Counted from the stretch's first letter, positions 1 through 8,077 are shown. The stretch: DNA of 35,183 nt from Candidatus Gastranaerophilales bacterium (GCA_944323325.1 CALUSF010000005.1:1-35183), one strand, 5' to 3'. The notes: generated from the sequence alone by a model not told the origin. Numbers and translations are program-made.

Positions 1-512
1 TCTTTCCATAAACGTGCCCGGAAAAAAGAAAGAGAAGATTCGGCTGTCACATCCGAACAGAAAATCGAACGGGATAATATGGATATCAGCGAATCGGATG
101 AAGGTATTTCAGACATAGTAAAACCCAAACCGAAAAAATCTTTTTTCCAAAGAATAAAGGAGTCTTTCCATAAACGCGCCCAGAAAAAAGAAAGAGAAGA
201 TTCGGCAGTCACATCCGAACAGAAAATCAAACGGGATAATATGGATATCAGCGAATCGGATGAAGGTATTTCAGACATAGTAAAACCCGAACCGAAAAAA
301 TCTTTTTTCCAAAGGATAAAGGAGTCTTTCCATAAACGTGCCCGGAAAAAAGAAAGAGAAGATTCGGCTGTCACATCCGAACAGAAAATCGAACGGGATA
401 ATATGGATATCAGCGAATCGGATGAAGGTATTTCAGACATAGTAAAACCCAAACCGAAAAAATCTTTTTTCCAAAGAATAAAGGAGTCTTTCCATAAACG
501 CGCCCAGAAAAA
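1..512 (+). repeat. 162-bp tandem repeats with 324-bp higher-order period
   Basis: Unit starts are at 79, 241 and 403, a period of 162 bp (54 codons), so copy-number change keeps frame. Two unit variants alternate (B-A-B-A): they differ at a few bases such as cgtgcccgg versus cgcgcccag and gaacgg versus aaacgg. As a result bases 1-188 match 325-512 exactly, which marks a recent duplication of a two-unit block. The array continues beyond the left edge. Copy number may be collapsed in a short-read assembly. Confidence 0.9.
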
Positions 513-579
513 TTTCCATAAACGCAGCACAAGAAAAAGAAGAAAGAGACGCTGCCGCAGCATTTGGACAGAAAATTGA
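1..579 (+). CDS. Tandem-repeat charged protein, 3' end only, C-terminus apparently frameshifted
   Basis: The frame is open from base 1, so the start lies before the window and the Met at 79 is only an internal repeat Met. The protein is built of 54-aa units that begin MDISESDEGISDIVKP, then a basic stretch (KKSFFQRIKESFHKRA) and an acidic/polar tail (EREDSAVTSEQKI). One partial and two complete units are visible, then a third that breaks off. It is very rich in K, R, E, D and S, with no membrane segment. The last unit carries a short internal duplication (FHKR repeated) and then leaves the repeat pattern for a K/R-rich tail ending at 577-579. In the next frame, from 527, the repeat-like pattern resumes and ends with a stop at 602-604, so an extra A near 526 probably broke the original C-terminus. 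I do not recognise a family; function unknown. Confidence 0.6.
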   Translation, partial: SFHKRARKKEREDSAVTSEQKIERDNMDISESDEGISDIVKPKPKKSFFQRIKESFHKRAQKKEREDSAVTSEQKIKRDNMDISESDEGISDIVKPEPKKSFFQRIKESFHKRARKKEREDSAVTSEQKIERDNMDISESDEGISDIVKPKPKKSFFQRIKESFHKRAQKNFHKRSTRKRRKRRCRSIWTEN

Positions 580-635
580 GCCGGATGATTGGGATATCAT
601 ATAAAATTTAAATACAAAACAATTAAAAAATAAGT

Positions 636-1418
636 CTAAACCTTAATTTCATTGAGTTTCTGATAAATTGCGGAATTAAGAAGATAAAGAAAATCCAAAT
701 CAATATTAAGCTTTGAAAAATCGGGTGAAAATCCTATGTGATAGATTTTTTCTTCATGGAGAACCAATTTTGAAGTTAAAAATCCGATAAATTCAAATTT
801 TTCAGCGGTTAAAAATTTGCACAGTTTTTGAGAATATTCCAAAATTACGCTGTTATTCGAAAAACTTAGAAGATTTTTCCCGTCAAAAAGAGAAATTATA
901 TCAATTCTTTGGCCGTTTAGGAATTCTTCCAGAAAAATTGTACTTGCAATTTCTTCCGAGCGGCCGGCGATATCTTTTCTTATTTCAATAATTTCTTCTA
1001 AGGAATTTCCGATTCTGCACACTCCGTCTGCCCTTACAACAACCGGATAATTTGAAGGATAAGAAAGTTTTTTGGGTGTCAAAATTCCGTATTTTTCAAC
1101 AGATTCTTTTGCGTATCCGCCGGACAGAATTAATTTATTAGCGCTTGATGTCAGTGCAATACAATTGACGAAATTTTTTCTTAATACATCCGCAATTCCC
1201 TGTAAAATCCATTTCTCGTTTTCGACAACAACAATATCGATTTTAAGCGCTTTGCATTTTTGTGCAAGTTCTTTAAAAGTATTAAATCTGATTTCAATTG
1301 CGTCTTTTGTTTGTGCGGTTGAGTATAGTTTGTTCAGATATTTGGATTTTGAAATGAGTTCTAAAGCTTTGCTTTCCTCTGTGTTATTCGGAACGATAAG
1401 AATATTAAGCAGCGGCAT
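636..1418 (-). CDS. Degenerate PurD-like (GAR synthetase / ATP-grasp family) protein
   Basis: The 260-aa product resembles the N-terminal and early ATP-grasp parts of phosphoribosylamine-glycine ligase. Visible are the opening beta strand (LLNILIVPNN), a region like PurD IDLTVVGPE (residues 60-68), and YPVVVRADG at about 124-132, matching YPVVVKADG. FLEEFLNGQRIDIISLFDG at about 162-180 matches the family EEFLxGEExSxxxxxDG stretch. The glycine-rich ATP loop after KADG is replaced by CRIGNS, the QDHKR region is absent, and the protein is far shorter than the usual ~420 aa. It is therefore unlikely to be an active GAR synthetase. The start at 1418 is chosen because AAAGGA sits 7-8 nt upstream; an ATG at 1436 is in frame but overlaps that site. 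It lies 42 nt behind the alcohol dehydrogenase, probably in one transcript. Role unknown. Confidence 0.7.
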   Translation of the reverse strand: MPLLNILIVPNNTEESKALELISKSKYLNKLYSTAQTKDAIEIRFNTFKELAQKCKALKIDIVVVENEKWILQGIADVLRKNFVNCIALTSSANKLILSGGYAKESVEKYGILTPKKLSYPSNYPVVVRADGVCRIGNSLEEIIEIRKDIAGRSEEIASTIFLEEFLNGQRIDIISLFDGKNLLSFSNNSVILEYSQKLCKFLTAEKFEFIGFLTSKLVLHEEKIYHIGFSPDFSKLNIDLDFLYLLNSAIYQKLNEIKV

Positions 1419-1460
1419 TTTCAAATCCTTTCTCATTTATAATCGGGAAGTGTAAAGAAA

Positions 1461-2501
1461 TTATTCGCTCATTTTTAATCCGACTTTTAGACACTTATTT
1501 TTATTGTGCCTGAAAAAATCGTAAGCTTCAACTACGTTTCCAAAATCAAATGTATGTGTAATTAAAAAATCCGTGTTTATAATTCCTTTTGAAATCATTT
1601 CGACAAGTTTTTTACAATGTACGGCATCTACTCCTCCGGTTTTGAATGTAAGATTTTTACCGTACATTCGGGGAAGAGGCAGTACTTGATTTTCTTCATA
1701 CATTGCAACTATTCCGACGATTGCGTTCGGCCGTGCAATCTGCCATGCCGTATTAAATGTCGTACTGCCCGCGCCGGCGGCTTCCACAACGCAATCTGCT
1801 CCGCGATTGGATGTTAGTGATTTTATTTCTTTTTCTATATCGCATTTTTCCGGATTAAAAATATAATCCGCCAAACCCAAATCCTTTGCTAATTTTAATC
1901 TGGATTCGTTAATATCTATAGCGAAAATCTTACCCGCATTGAATGTTTTTGCACAAATCATTGTGCATAATCCGACAGGCCCTGCACCTATTACGGCAAT
2001 ACAATCGCCTTCTTTAATTTCGCACATTTCGGCGCCAAAGTATCCGCTTGAGAGTATATCTCCGACAAACAGGGCATTTTCATAACTTACATTATCCGGA
2101 AGCTTGGTTAAACCGCAGTCTGCAAACGGAACCCTTACATACTCCGCGTGGCATCCGTCTATTTTACATCCGAGCATCCAGCCGCCGTGTTCGCAATTAT
2201 TGACAAATCCGTGTTTACAAAAGTAACACTCTCCGCAAAAAGTCTCACAATTAGCACTTACCCGGTCTCCCGGTTTCAACGCGGTTATTGCGTCTCCGAT
2301 TTCAACAATTTCTCCGGTAAATTCGTGTCCCAAGATAATATTTTCATTTGCAAAAGGTACAAAACCGTCCAGTATATGCAGGTCACTTGTGCAAATACTT
2401 GATAATGTAACTTTTACAATTGCATCGCGGGGGTGCAGAATCCGCGGTATTTCACGTTCTGTTAATTTGATTTTGTCATTATTACGAACTAAAGCTTTCA
2501 T
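1461..2501 (-). CDS. Zinc-dependent medium-chain alcohol/polyol dehydrogenase
   Basis: A 346-aa MDR-superfamily enzyme that would oxidise an alcohol or polyol with NAD(P). Catalytic zinc ligands are visible: C37 in SSICTSD and the GHE motif (H59, E60). The structural zinc lobe has C89, C92, C95 and C103, with an extra C85. The Rossmann dinucleotide motif GAGPVG is at about 172-177. Length is normal for the sorbitol/threonine/butanediol dehydrogenase group, but the substrate cannot be read from the sequence. No Shine-Dalgarno precedes the ATG. A TATAAT ends 8 nt upstream, so the mRNA may be leaderless. The PurD-like gene follows closely. Confidence 0.9.
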   Translation of the reverse strand: MKALVRNNDKIKLTEREIPRILHPRDAIVKVTLSSICTSDLHILDGFVPFANENIILGHEFTGEIVEIGDAITALKPGDRVSANCETFCGECYFCKHGFVNNCEHGGWMLGCKIDGCHAEYVRVPFADCGLTKLPDNVSYENALFVGDILSSGYFGAEMCEIKEGDCIAVIGAGPVGLCTMICAKTFNAGKIFAIDINESRLKLAKDLGLADYIFNPEKCDIEKEIKSLTSNRGADCVVEAAGAGSTTFNTAWQIARPNAIVGIVAMYEENQVLPLPRMYGKNLTFKTGGVDAVHCKKLVEMISKGIINTDFLITHTFDFGNVVEAYDFFRHNKNKCLKVGLKMSE

Positions 2502-2509
2502 ATTTTTTA

Positions 2510-2515
2510 ATTATA
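2510..2515 (-). promoter_or_regulatory. -10 box of a likely leaderless alcohol dehydrogenase mRNA
   Basis: On the minus strand TATAAT is followed by 8 nt (TAAAAAAT) and then the ATG at 2501, with no purine-rich ribosome site between. Transcription would begin at or within a couple of bases of the start codon. A second TATAAT lies 15 bp further upstream (2525-2530). No good -35 box is seen. Confidence 0.45.
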
Positions 2516-2546
2516 AATGAACAATTATAATTTAAAATCGTTTATA

Positions 2547-2555
2547 TGATATAAT
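2547..2555 (+). promoter_or_regulatory. Extended -10 promoter of the SIMPL gene
   Basis: TGATATAAT (TG-n-TATAAT) lies about 45 nt before the ATG at 2599, followed by a clear AGAAGGAGA ribosome site. No recognisable -35 hexamer lies 17 bp upstream, as expected of an extended -10 promoter. Confidence 0.55.
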
Positions 2556-2598
2556 TGACCGTAGGGTCGTAAAATTCATTATTTAGAAGGAGAAAAAT

Positions 2599-3348
2599 AT
2601 GAAAAAAACATTGCTGGTTGTAACTGTATTAAGTTTGTTTGCAGGCTGTGCTACGCTTTCTACTCAGGCTGTAACAACAAATACTCCGGAGCGGGGGTAT
2701 ATTTCCGTTTCGGCGTCTGCTAATACTGAAATTGCGCCTGATGTGGTTGAAATATCTTTTGCTGTTCAAACATCTGATAATAAATCAATGCAAAAAGCAA
2801 CACAGTTGAATAAAGAGACTTCTGACAGGGTTTATTCGGTATTAAGTTCAATGCTTAATACAGCAAACGGTGATTACATAAAGACTGCAGACTTTAGTGC
2901 TTCACCGGTTTATTCGTATTCGGGAAGCAAAAGAAACTTGGATAAGTATGAAGTTTCAAACAGAGTAATTGTTCATACAAAATCTTTGGAAAAAGTAGGA
3001 ACTATGATTGATAAAGCAATTGAGGCCGGTGCTACAAATGTTGATAATCTTACATTCTCTGTTTCAAATTATGATTCACAATGTAATGAACTTTTGGGTA
3101 TTGCAACTACAAAAGCACAGACAAGAGCTGCATTTCTTGCCAAAAATCTTTCGACTTCATTAAACGGCGTAAGAACGTTTGACGTAAGCTGCAATGCCAA
3201 TAATTACGGTACTCCGAGGATGTATATGGCAAAAAATATGTTGTCTGCGGTTGCTGACGAAGCCTCCGGAAGCAGTTCTCCGACAACAATTTCCAAGGGG
3301 GTTATAAAAATTAATGCAAACGTGAATGCAAGTTTTTACGTTAAATAA
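2599..3348 (+). CDS. SIMPL-domain (DUF541) lipoprotein
   Basis: A 249-aa protein with a lipoprotein signal: basic MKKT, a hydrophobic core and lipobox LFAGC, with C17 as the expected lipidated cysteine. The rest (about 33-249) fits the SIMPL/DUF541 family: a start like GYISVSASANTEIAPDVVEISFAV, the conserved aromatic/Ser-rich middle (FSASPVYSYSG, YEVSNRVIVHTKSLEKVG), and a C-terminal strand. Family members are periplasmic or surface proteins linked to oxidative or envelope stress, but the molecular role is not established. It has its own extended -10 promoter, a strong AGAAGGAGA ribosome site and a hairpin terminator directly downstream, so it is probably transcribed alone. Confidence 0.88.
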   Translation: MKKTLLVVTVLSLFAGCATLSTQAVTTNTPERGYISVSASANTEIAPDVVEISFAVQTSDNKSMQKATQLNKETSDRVYSVLSSMLNTANGDYIKTADFSASPVYSYSGSKRNLDKYEVSNRVIVHTKSLEKVGTMIDKAIEAGATNVDNLTFSVSNYDSQCNELLGIATTKAQTRAAFLAKNLSTSLNGVRTFDVSCNANNYGTPRMYMAKNMLSAVADEASGSSSPTTISKGVIKINANVNASFYVK

Positions 3349-3355
3349 TAAACTA

Positions 3356-3396
3356 ATTTCGGCAGAGTAGTAAAAACTATTCTGCCGAAATATTTT
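3356..3396 (+). terminator. Hairpin terminator after the SIMPL gene
   Basis: Stem 3357-3371 (TTTCGGCAGAGTAGT) pairs with 3376-3390 around an AAAA loop, with one G-T wobble. The following bases (tattttata) are T-rich but not a clean T run. Confidence 0.7.
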
Positions 3397-3428
3397 ATAG
3401 TTGTTTAATAATCCGAAAAGGTAATCTA

Positions 3429-3452
3429 ATACGTACGTATCCGTGTTAAAAT
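3429..3452 (+). promoter_or_regulatory. Extended -10 with perfect palindrome upstream of the TPR gene
   Basis: ATACGTACGTAT at 3429-3440 is a perfect 12-bp palindrome, a possible operator. Just downstream, TGTTAAAAT (3444-3452) is an extended -10 box ending 7 nt before the ATG at 3460. With no ribosome site in between, the transcript would be leaderless and a protein on the palindrome would sit in the -35/-10 spacer. Confidence 0.4.
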
Positions 3453-3459
3453 AATTATT

Positions 3460-4392
3460 ATGAAAGACAAAAATAAAATTATAAATAAAATTGATAAATG
3501 TTTAAATGCAAATGATTACGAGTACGCAAGAAAAATTATTGAAAATGATTTAAAACGCCTTGGCTGTGATGAAAATTATTACTTTTATCTGGCGCTTATA
3601 ACAGAGAATTTGGAAACAAAGCGCGATTTATACACTAAAGCCATTGCAATTAAGCCTGATTTTCTTGACGCGTATATCAACAGAGGGCTTGTAAATAACG
3701 AGCTGCAGGACTATGAAAGTTCACTAAAAGATTACGATACCGCAATAGAGCTGGATTCCGCGTGTGCACTTGCTTACAATAACCGAGGATACACAAAATA
3801 TAAACAAAAAAATTACAAAGGTGCACTGGACGATTATAACAAAGCAATCTTTTTGAGCCCGAAATTCAAAATGGCTATAGATAATAAAGCACAGCTTTTT
3901 ATGAAAGTCTGTCTTGAAGATGATAAAGATTTCAGCGAAAAGTATTATCTCAGTCTCGGAATCTACGAAATTAATCAGGGCAATTATACGGATGCCTTAA
4001 ACAGTCTGAATGAAGCATTAAAATTTAATCCCGAATCAGCGGAAATATATTTTTATATAGGGGTTGCTTATCACAGTCTCAGCAAGAAAGAAATGGCTTG
4101 TGAAAATTATACCAAGGCTCTTAAAATAAATAAAAATATGCCGGACGCCTATTTTAATCGCGGCCAGCTTCTTTTTGAATCCGATATAAATGCAGCTATC
4201 GACGATTTTGTAAGCGCTATTGCATTGGATTCCAAATTTATTGATGCATATTATTCGCTTGCTGCGGCACAAAAAAAGCTCGGGCGTTACGCTGAAGCCG
4301 TAAAAAATCTTGACAAAATTATAGAGTTGGAGCCCGACGCGGTAAACGCAAAAGCGCTGAAAAAACTGATTTTAAGCAAGTATACTGTATAA
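3460..4392 (+). CDS. Tetratricopeptide-repeat protein
   Basis: A 310-aa cytosolic protein built almost wholly of TPR helical hairpins from about residue 40. Clear units carry the W/L-G-Y-A-F-P signature in forms such as AYINRGLVNNELQDYESSLKD, AYNNRGYTKYKQKNYKGAL and IYFYIGVAYHSLSKKEMACE, ending each time near a DP/NP-like turn (LDSAC, LSPKF, FNPES, LEPDA). I count seven or eight units. TPRs are protein-binding scaffolds and the partner cannot be inferred. There is no signal peptide. No Shine-Dalgarno is present before the ATG. The exported-protein gene at 4459 has its own promoter. Confidence 0.88.
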   Translation: MKDKNKIINKIDKCLNANDYEYARKIIENDLKRLGCDENYYFYLALITENLETKRDLYTKAIAIKPDFLDAYINRGLVNNELQDYESSLKDYDTAIELDSACALAYNNRGYTKYKQKNYKGALDDYNKAIFLSPKFKMAIDNKAQLFMKVCLEDDKDFSEKYYLSLGIYEINQGNYTDALNSLNEALKFNPESAEIYFYIGVAYHSLSKKEMACENYTKALKINKNMPDAYFNRGQLLFESDINAAIDDFVSAIALDSKFIDAYYSLAAAQKKLGRYAEAVKNLDKIIELEPDAVNAKALKKLILSKYTV

Positions 4393-4408
4393 TTACGGAT
4401 ATAAAAAC

Positions 4409-4438
4409 TTGATTACTAAGGCCAAGAAATGTTATAAT
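4409..4438 (+). promoter_or_regulatory. Sigma-70-type promoter of the small exported protein gene
   Basis: TTGATT at 4409-4414, an 18-bp spacer and TATAAT at 4433-4438 precede the ATG at 4459. The short leader holds a ribosome site (AAAGGGAAAG). Confidence 0.6.
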
Positions 4439-4458
4439 CGGAAAAAAGGGAAAGTTTT

Positions 4459-4890
4459 ATGAAAAAGTTTATTGTATTATTAGCACTGTTAGTTCCGGTT
4501 TACGTTTTGGCGGAAGATATAGTAACTTTGGACGGAATTACAGAGCCGCAATGGGGTGAGTTTGCGCCTCCTTCATTTGCGGATGTTGAAGAACCGAAAG
4601 GTCTGGGGAAACTTAATGAAACAGCGGCTTACTGGTATCAAAGAAGAGCTGATTTTGAAAGCTCTATTGAAGAATGCCGTTCTATGGAAGATGCAGATGC
4701 AAAGTACAGTTGTTATCAGGAAGTTAAAGTAAAACAGTACCAGAAAAACAGTGAATACAATGCAAAACTTGAAGCTCAGGAAAGAGCAAGGCGCGGCCCG
4801 CAGGAAATGTACGACAGAACGGATACAATGCTTCCTATCGGCAATTATTTAAATAACTTTACGCGTTTTCAACCGAATGAATTACATTAA
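4459..4890 (+). CDS. Small exported protein of unknown function
   Basis: A 143-aa product with a signal peptide: MKK, a hydrophobic core (FIVLLALLVPVYV) and likely cleavage after LA at residue 18. The mature part has no membrane segment. It is charged and mostly helical, with two cysteines about 16 residues apart (ECRSMED, YSCYQE) that could form a disulfide after export. The C-terminus is polar and ends PNELH. I do not recognise a family. It has its own promoter and stands alone between the TPR gene and the convergent rdgB, whose stop codon overlaps its stop by 4 nt. Confidence 0.7.
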   Translation: MKKFIVLLALLVPVYVLAEDIVTLDGITEPQWGEFAPPSFADVEEPKGLGKLNETAAYWYQRRADFESSIEECRSMEDADAKYSCYQEVKVKQYQKNSEYNAKLEAQERARRGPQEMYDRTDTMLPIGNYLNNFTRFQPNELH

Positions 4891-5462
4891 ATAAGGTGTT
4901 TTTCTTTCAGGTAAGCCAGTATTTCTCTTAGTGCAACAGAGCGGTGAGAAATTTTGTTTTTCTCTTCGTCGCTTAGTTCCGCCATTGTTTTATTCCCGTT
5001 TTCGATAAGAAAAATCGGATCATACCCGAAGCCGTTTGCCCCCGCAGGTTCGTAAGCAATTGAGCCGGAACACTCTCCCGTATAGGAAATTTCAGTTTTT
5101 CCTTCAGGATTAATAAGTGTCATACAGCATTCAAAATGTGCTTTACGGTTTTTAATATTTTTCATTTCATTTAAAACCCGCTTTATACGTTTTTGCGGCG
5201 TTTCGGCATATCTTGCCGAATAAATTCCCGGTTTACCGCCGAGTGCGTCTATACACAATCCTGAATCATCGGCAAGTGACCAGGTTTTAGAAACTTCCCA
5301 GGCCGCTTGTGCTTTTATAAGCGAATTTTCCTGAAATGTTGTTCCGTTTTCTTCGGGATTAAAACCGGAAGGAGGGAGGATAAATTCAAGCCCTAAGCCG
5401 GATACCATTTCATTAATTTCTTTTACTTTATGTTCGTTTGAAGAAGCTAAAACAATTTTCAT
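4887..5462 (-). CDS. rdgB: dITP/XTP pyrophosphatase (RdgB/HAM1)
   Basis: A 191-aa house-cleaning enzyme that hydrolyses dITP, ITP and XTP to monophosphates, keeping deaminated purines out of nucleic acids. Hallmarks: substrate-binding ASSNEHK at residues 6-12, the catalytic/metal DDSGL at 65-69, GKPGIYSARY at 76-85, FGYDPIF in the C-terminal third, and SHRSVALRE near the end. Length is normal. AAGGAAAGA lies a few bases before the ATG. It is convergent with the upstream exported-protein gene (stops overlap) and divergent from glyS. Confidence 0.95.
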   Translation of the reverse strand: MKIVLASSNEHKVKEINEMVSGLGLEFILPPSGFNPEENGTTFQENSLIKAQAAWEVSKTWSLADDSGLCIDALGGKPGIYSARYAETPQKRIKRVLNEMKNIKNRKAHFECCMTLINPEGKTEISYTGECSGSIAYEPAGANGFGYDPIFLIENGNKTMAELSDEEKNKISHRSVALREILAYLKEKHLI

Positions 5463-5592
5463 ATCTCTTTCCTTATAACCACAATAATAATACTTAATCT
5501 AAAGACAAAGTGCAAATTTTTATGAAACAAGAAATCACTTTTAATTTGTATTTGCTTTGTGTATAATCGATTTTAAGATTGGAGAAATATAA

Positions 5593-7581
5593 ATGAGTAA
5601 ATATTTGTTGGAAGTAGGTGTTGAAGAATTGCCTTATAAATTTATTCCCATGGCAATTTCTCAATTAAAATCAGGTTTTGAAACTTTTCTTAATGATAAT
5701 AATGTAGAATATAAAAATGTAAACGTAATGGCAACGCCGAGACGTCTCGCCGTAATTGTAGACGGTATATCAGCATCTCAGCCCGATTCGAAAAAAATAG
5801 TAAAAGGACCGATTGCAAAAGTTGCGTTTGATGAAAATAACAATCTGACCAAAGCCGGCGAAGGTTTTGCCAATAAAAACGGAGTCGGGGCGGACGAACT
5901 TTATATAGAAGATAATTACGTTTATGCAAAAATTTTCGTTAAAGGAAAAAACACAAAAGATTTACTTAAAGAAAATGTGCCGGTGATTTTTTCAAAACTC
6001 CAGGGCCCGCATTTTATGAGATGGGGAAACAACGATGTCAAATTTTCACGTCCGATAAGATGGGTTCTTTCAATTTTTGACGGAGAAGAAGTTAAAATAA
6101 AGATTATTGATAAAGAATCATCAAATGTTACTAACGGGCACAGATTTTCTAAACAGAATATTGTAATTAATAATCCTGATGAATACGTATCCAAATTGCG
6201 TGAAGCATACGTAATTGTTAATCAGGATGAGAGAAAAGAAAGAATTCTTGAATTAACAAAAAAAGAGGCGGATAAACTGAATGCAATAACAAATATTTCT
6301 GATGATTTATTGGAAGAAGTTACTTTTATTTGCGAATATCCGGTTGCCGTCACCTGCAGTTTTGACGAAGAATTTCTTACAATTCCGCAGGAAGTTGCCG
6401 TAACCGTTATGGAAACTCATCAGAGATACTTTGCTTTGTATACCAAAGAAGGTAAATTAATAAACAAATTCGTAACAATTACAAATTATATCGGAGACGA
6501 GTTTGAAAATATCAAAGCCGGTAACTTAAGAGTAATAAAAGCACGTCTTGACGATGCGGTATTCTTCTTTAAAGAAGATACAAAGAAACCTCTGGAAGCT
6601 TACGTTGAAAATCTCAAAGGCATGACTTTCCAAAAGGGTATGGGCTCTGTTTACGATAAAACGCAGAGAATTATTAAATTGTCTGAAAATATTGCGGCGG
6701 AATTACAAGTATCAAAACCGTCAATCAAAAGAACTGCCGAGCTTTGCAAAGCTGATTTGGCTACAAATTTGGTATTCGAATTTACGGAACTTCAGGGTTT
6801 CATCGGAGCGGATTATGCAAGAGTGTCGGGTGAATCGCCGGAAGTTGCCGCGGGTATAAAAGAGCACTATTTCCCTTTAAATGCCGACAGTGAAACCGCG
6901 AAGAGCATTGAAGGTCAGGTGGTCGGAATTGCGGATAAAATCGATACGATTTGTGCCGTATTTGCTGCCGGAAAAAAACCGACGGGCTCTTCTGACCCTC
7001 TGGGCGTAAGACGTGCCGCTTTAGGTATTATTAAGACTGTTTTGGAACATAACCTTAAACTTAATCTTTCCGATTTAATAGGCCGTGCGCTTGAATATTT
7101 GCCTGTTAAGGCCGACGTAAAATCCGATATTGAAGAATTTTTCGTACAGAGACTTATAATTTTCTTAAACGGAGAATATTCCAAAAATGTACTTGAAGCT
7201 TGCGCAGAGATAAATCCGACAAATGATTTATGCGATTACGTAAAAAGGGTCAAGGCTGTTTCTGCGGGAATAGATGAAAAACTGCTGGAGAATGCAAACA
7301 GAGTAATGCGTATTCTAAAAGATAAAACCGGTGATGTAAATCCGGCGTTGTTTGCTCTTCCGGCTGAAAAGGAATTGTATGAAGCTGTTAAAACGGTTGA
7401 ATTTAAAGGCGATTATAACGATTATATTAATTCGCTTGATAAAATTAATCCGGTTGTTACAAAGTTTTTTGACGATGTTCTTGTTATGGATAAGGACGAG
7501 AATATTAAAAATAACAGACTTGCGCTATTGAATAGTTTAAAAAATAAGTATATAATGGTAGCAGATTTTCAGAAATTGTAA
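5593..7581 (+). CDS. glyS: Glycine-tRNA ligase beta subunit
   Basis: A 662-aa beta subunit of the heterotetrameric (alpha2beta2) bacterial glycyl-tRNA synthetase. The beta chain supplies tRNA recognition and the alpha chain (GlyQ, not in this window) the aminoacylation site. The start MSKYLLEVGVEELPYKFIP is diagnostic. Other marks are ATPRRLAVIV, the KGP segment, FxRPIRW (SRPIRWVLSIFDGE), METHQRYFAL, and the HD-type region around TGSSDPLGVRRAALGI. The end is a little short compared with ~690 aa relatives, as the C-terminal anticodon-binding tail is reduced. GGAGAAA precedes the ATG. The final codons overlap the first TTGTAA half-site of the next promoter (7576-7581). Confidence 0.96.
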   Translation: MSKYLLEVGVEELPYKFIPMAISQLKSGFETFLNDNNVEYKNVNVMATPRRLAVIVDGISASQPDSKKIVKGPIAKVAFDENNNLTKAGEGFANKNGVGADELYIEDNYVYAKIFVKGKNTKDLLKENVPVIFSKLQGPHFMRWGNNDVKFSRPIRWVLSIFDGEEVKIKIIDKESSNVTNGHRFSKQNIVINNPDEYVSKLREAYVIVNQDERKERILELTKKEADKLNAITNISDDLLEEVTFICEYPVAVTCSFDEEFLTIPQEVAVTVMETHQRYFALYTKEGKLINKFVTITNYIGDEFENIKAGNLRVIKARLDDAVFFFKEDTKKPLEAYVENLKGMTFQKGMGSVYDKTQRIIKLSENIAAELQVSKPSIKRTAELCKADLATNLVFEFTELQGFIGADYARVSGESPEVAAGIKEHYFPLNADSETAKSIEGQVVGIADKIDTICAVFAAGKKPTGSSDPLGVRRAALGIIKTVLEHNLKLNLSDLIGRALEYLPVKADVKSDIEEFFVQRLIIFLNGEYSKNVLEACAEINPTNDLCDYVKRVKAVSAGIDEKLLENANRVMRILKDKTGDVNPALFALPAEKELYEAVKTVEFKGDYNDYINSLDKINPVVTKFFDDVLVMDKDENIKNNRLALLNSLKNKYIMVADFQKL

Positions 7582-7639
7582 AAAATTGTAACAACTTTGT
7601 TAAAATTAGTCAATTTTTACCTTGAGGATACTTTATAAA
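7576..7639 (+). promoter_or_regulatory. HLR1-like promoter A (99-aa protein gene)
   Basis: Direct half-sites TTGTAA at 7576 and 7586 and TTGTTA at 7597 lie 10 and 11 bp apart. Then come GTCAATTT (from 7609) and, 19 nt after GTCAA, TTATAAA (TATAAA at 7634-7639). The same layout occurs at 13955-14008, 15077-15141 and 33515-33568. There is no TTGACA-like -35; CAATTT occupies that place, which suits an activator-dependent promoter. Confidence 0.5.
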
Positions 7640-7677
7640 GATACAAGTGAAGGTAAGTAAATAAAAAAGAGGTCGTT

Positions 7678-7977
7678 ATGTTCAACCTGAAATTTTTAAA
7701 GTCACTAAAACAAGCATTAGATACAAAAAAGAATTTATTGACATTTTCCAACTCTCAGAGATTGGCAAATGAAAGTTATATAGAGTCTCTGTCAAGTACG
7801 GAACTCAAAATCAAAGCTGACGAACAAAGGCTGGAAGCAATGGTCAGACAACAATTAAAAGAAGAATTTCCGAATATTGAAAAGAGTTCTTCTTACGACT
7901 TATTGGTTGATGCAGTCATCCATAATTACAAGTCAAAACAGCTTCAGGCCACCGACGGCGCCGAAATCGGAGAATAA
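7678..7977 (+). CDS. Unknown 99-aa helical protein
   Basis: A 99-aa soluble protein with no signal peptide or membrane segment. It opens with a basic amphipathic stretch (MFNLKFLKSLKQALDTKKN) and is predicted largely helical, with a charged middle (KIKADEQRLEAMVRQQLKEEF) and an acidic tail ending GAEIGE. No domain is recognised. GAGGT lies 5 nt before the ATG. It sits alone behind HLR1-like promoter A and ahead of a hairpin terminator, so it is a monocistronic gene with dedicated control. This makes it likely to be real despite its size. Confidence 0.65.
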   Translation: MFNLKFLKSLKQALDTKKNLLTFSNSQRLANESYIESLSSTELKIKADEQRLEAMVRQQLKEEFPNIEKSSSYDLLVDAVIHNYKSKQLQATDGAEIGE

Positions 7978-7999
7978 TGCTGTCATAACAATAACAAAC

Positions 8000-8044
8000 A
8001 GTCATCACAATCATAAGATTGAGATGGCTATTTTGTTGTTTTTA
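8000..8044 (+). terminator. Hairpin terminator after the 99-aa protein gene
   Basis: CATCACAATC (8003-8012) pairs with GATTGAGATG (8017-8026) around ATAA with one mismatch. The stem extends by three pairs (8000-8002 with 8027-8029). A T-rich tail (attttgttgttttt) follows. Confidence 0.65.
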
Positions 8045-8077
8045 ATCAGACCGTTTGGCCGGTTTTAAAGTTAACGG

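Noticed and set aside
1-512. Regularly spaced repeats as a CRISPR array
   Set aside because: The units are 162 bp with no unique spacers and read through as protein, so this is a coding tandem repeat.
7877-8068. Plus-strand ORF overlapping the 99-aa gene
   Set aside because: It overlaps a better ORF with a ribosome site and runs through the hairpin terminator at 8000-8044.
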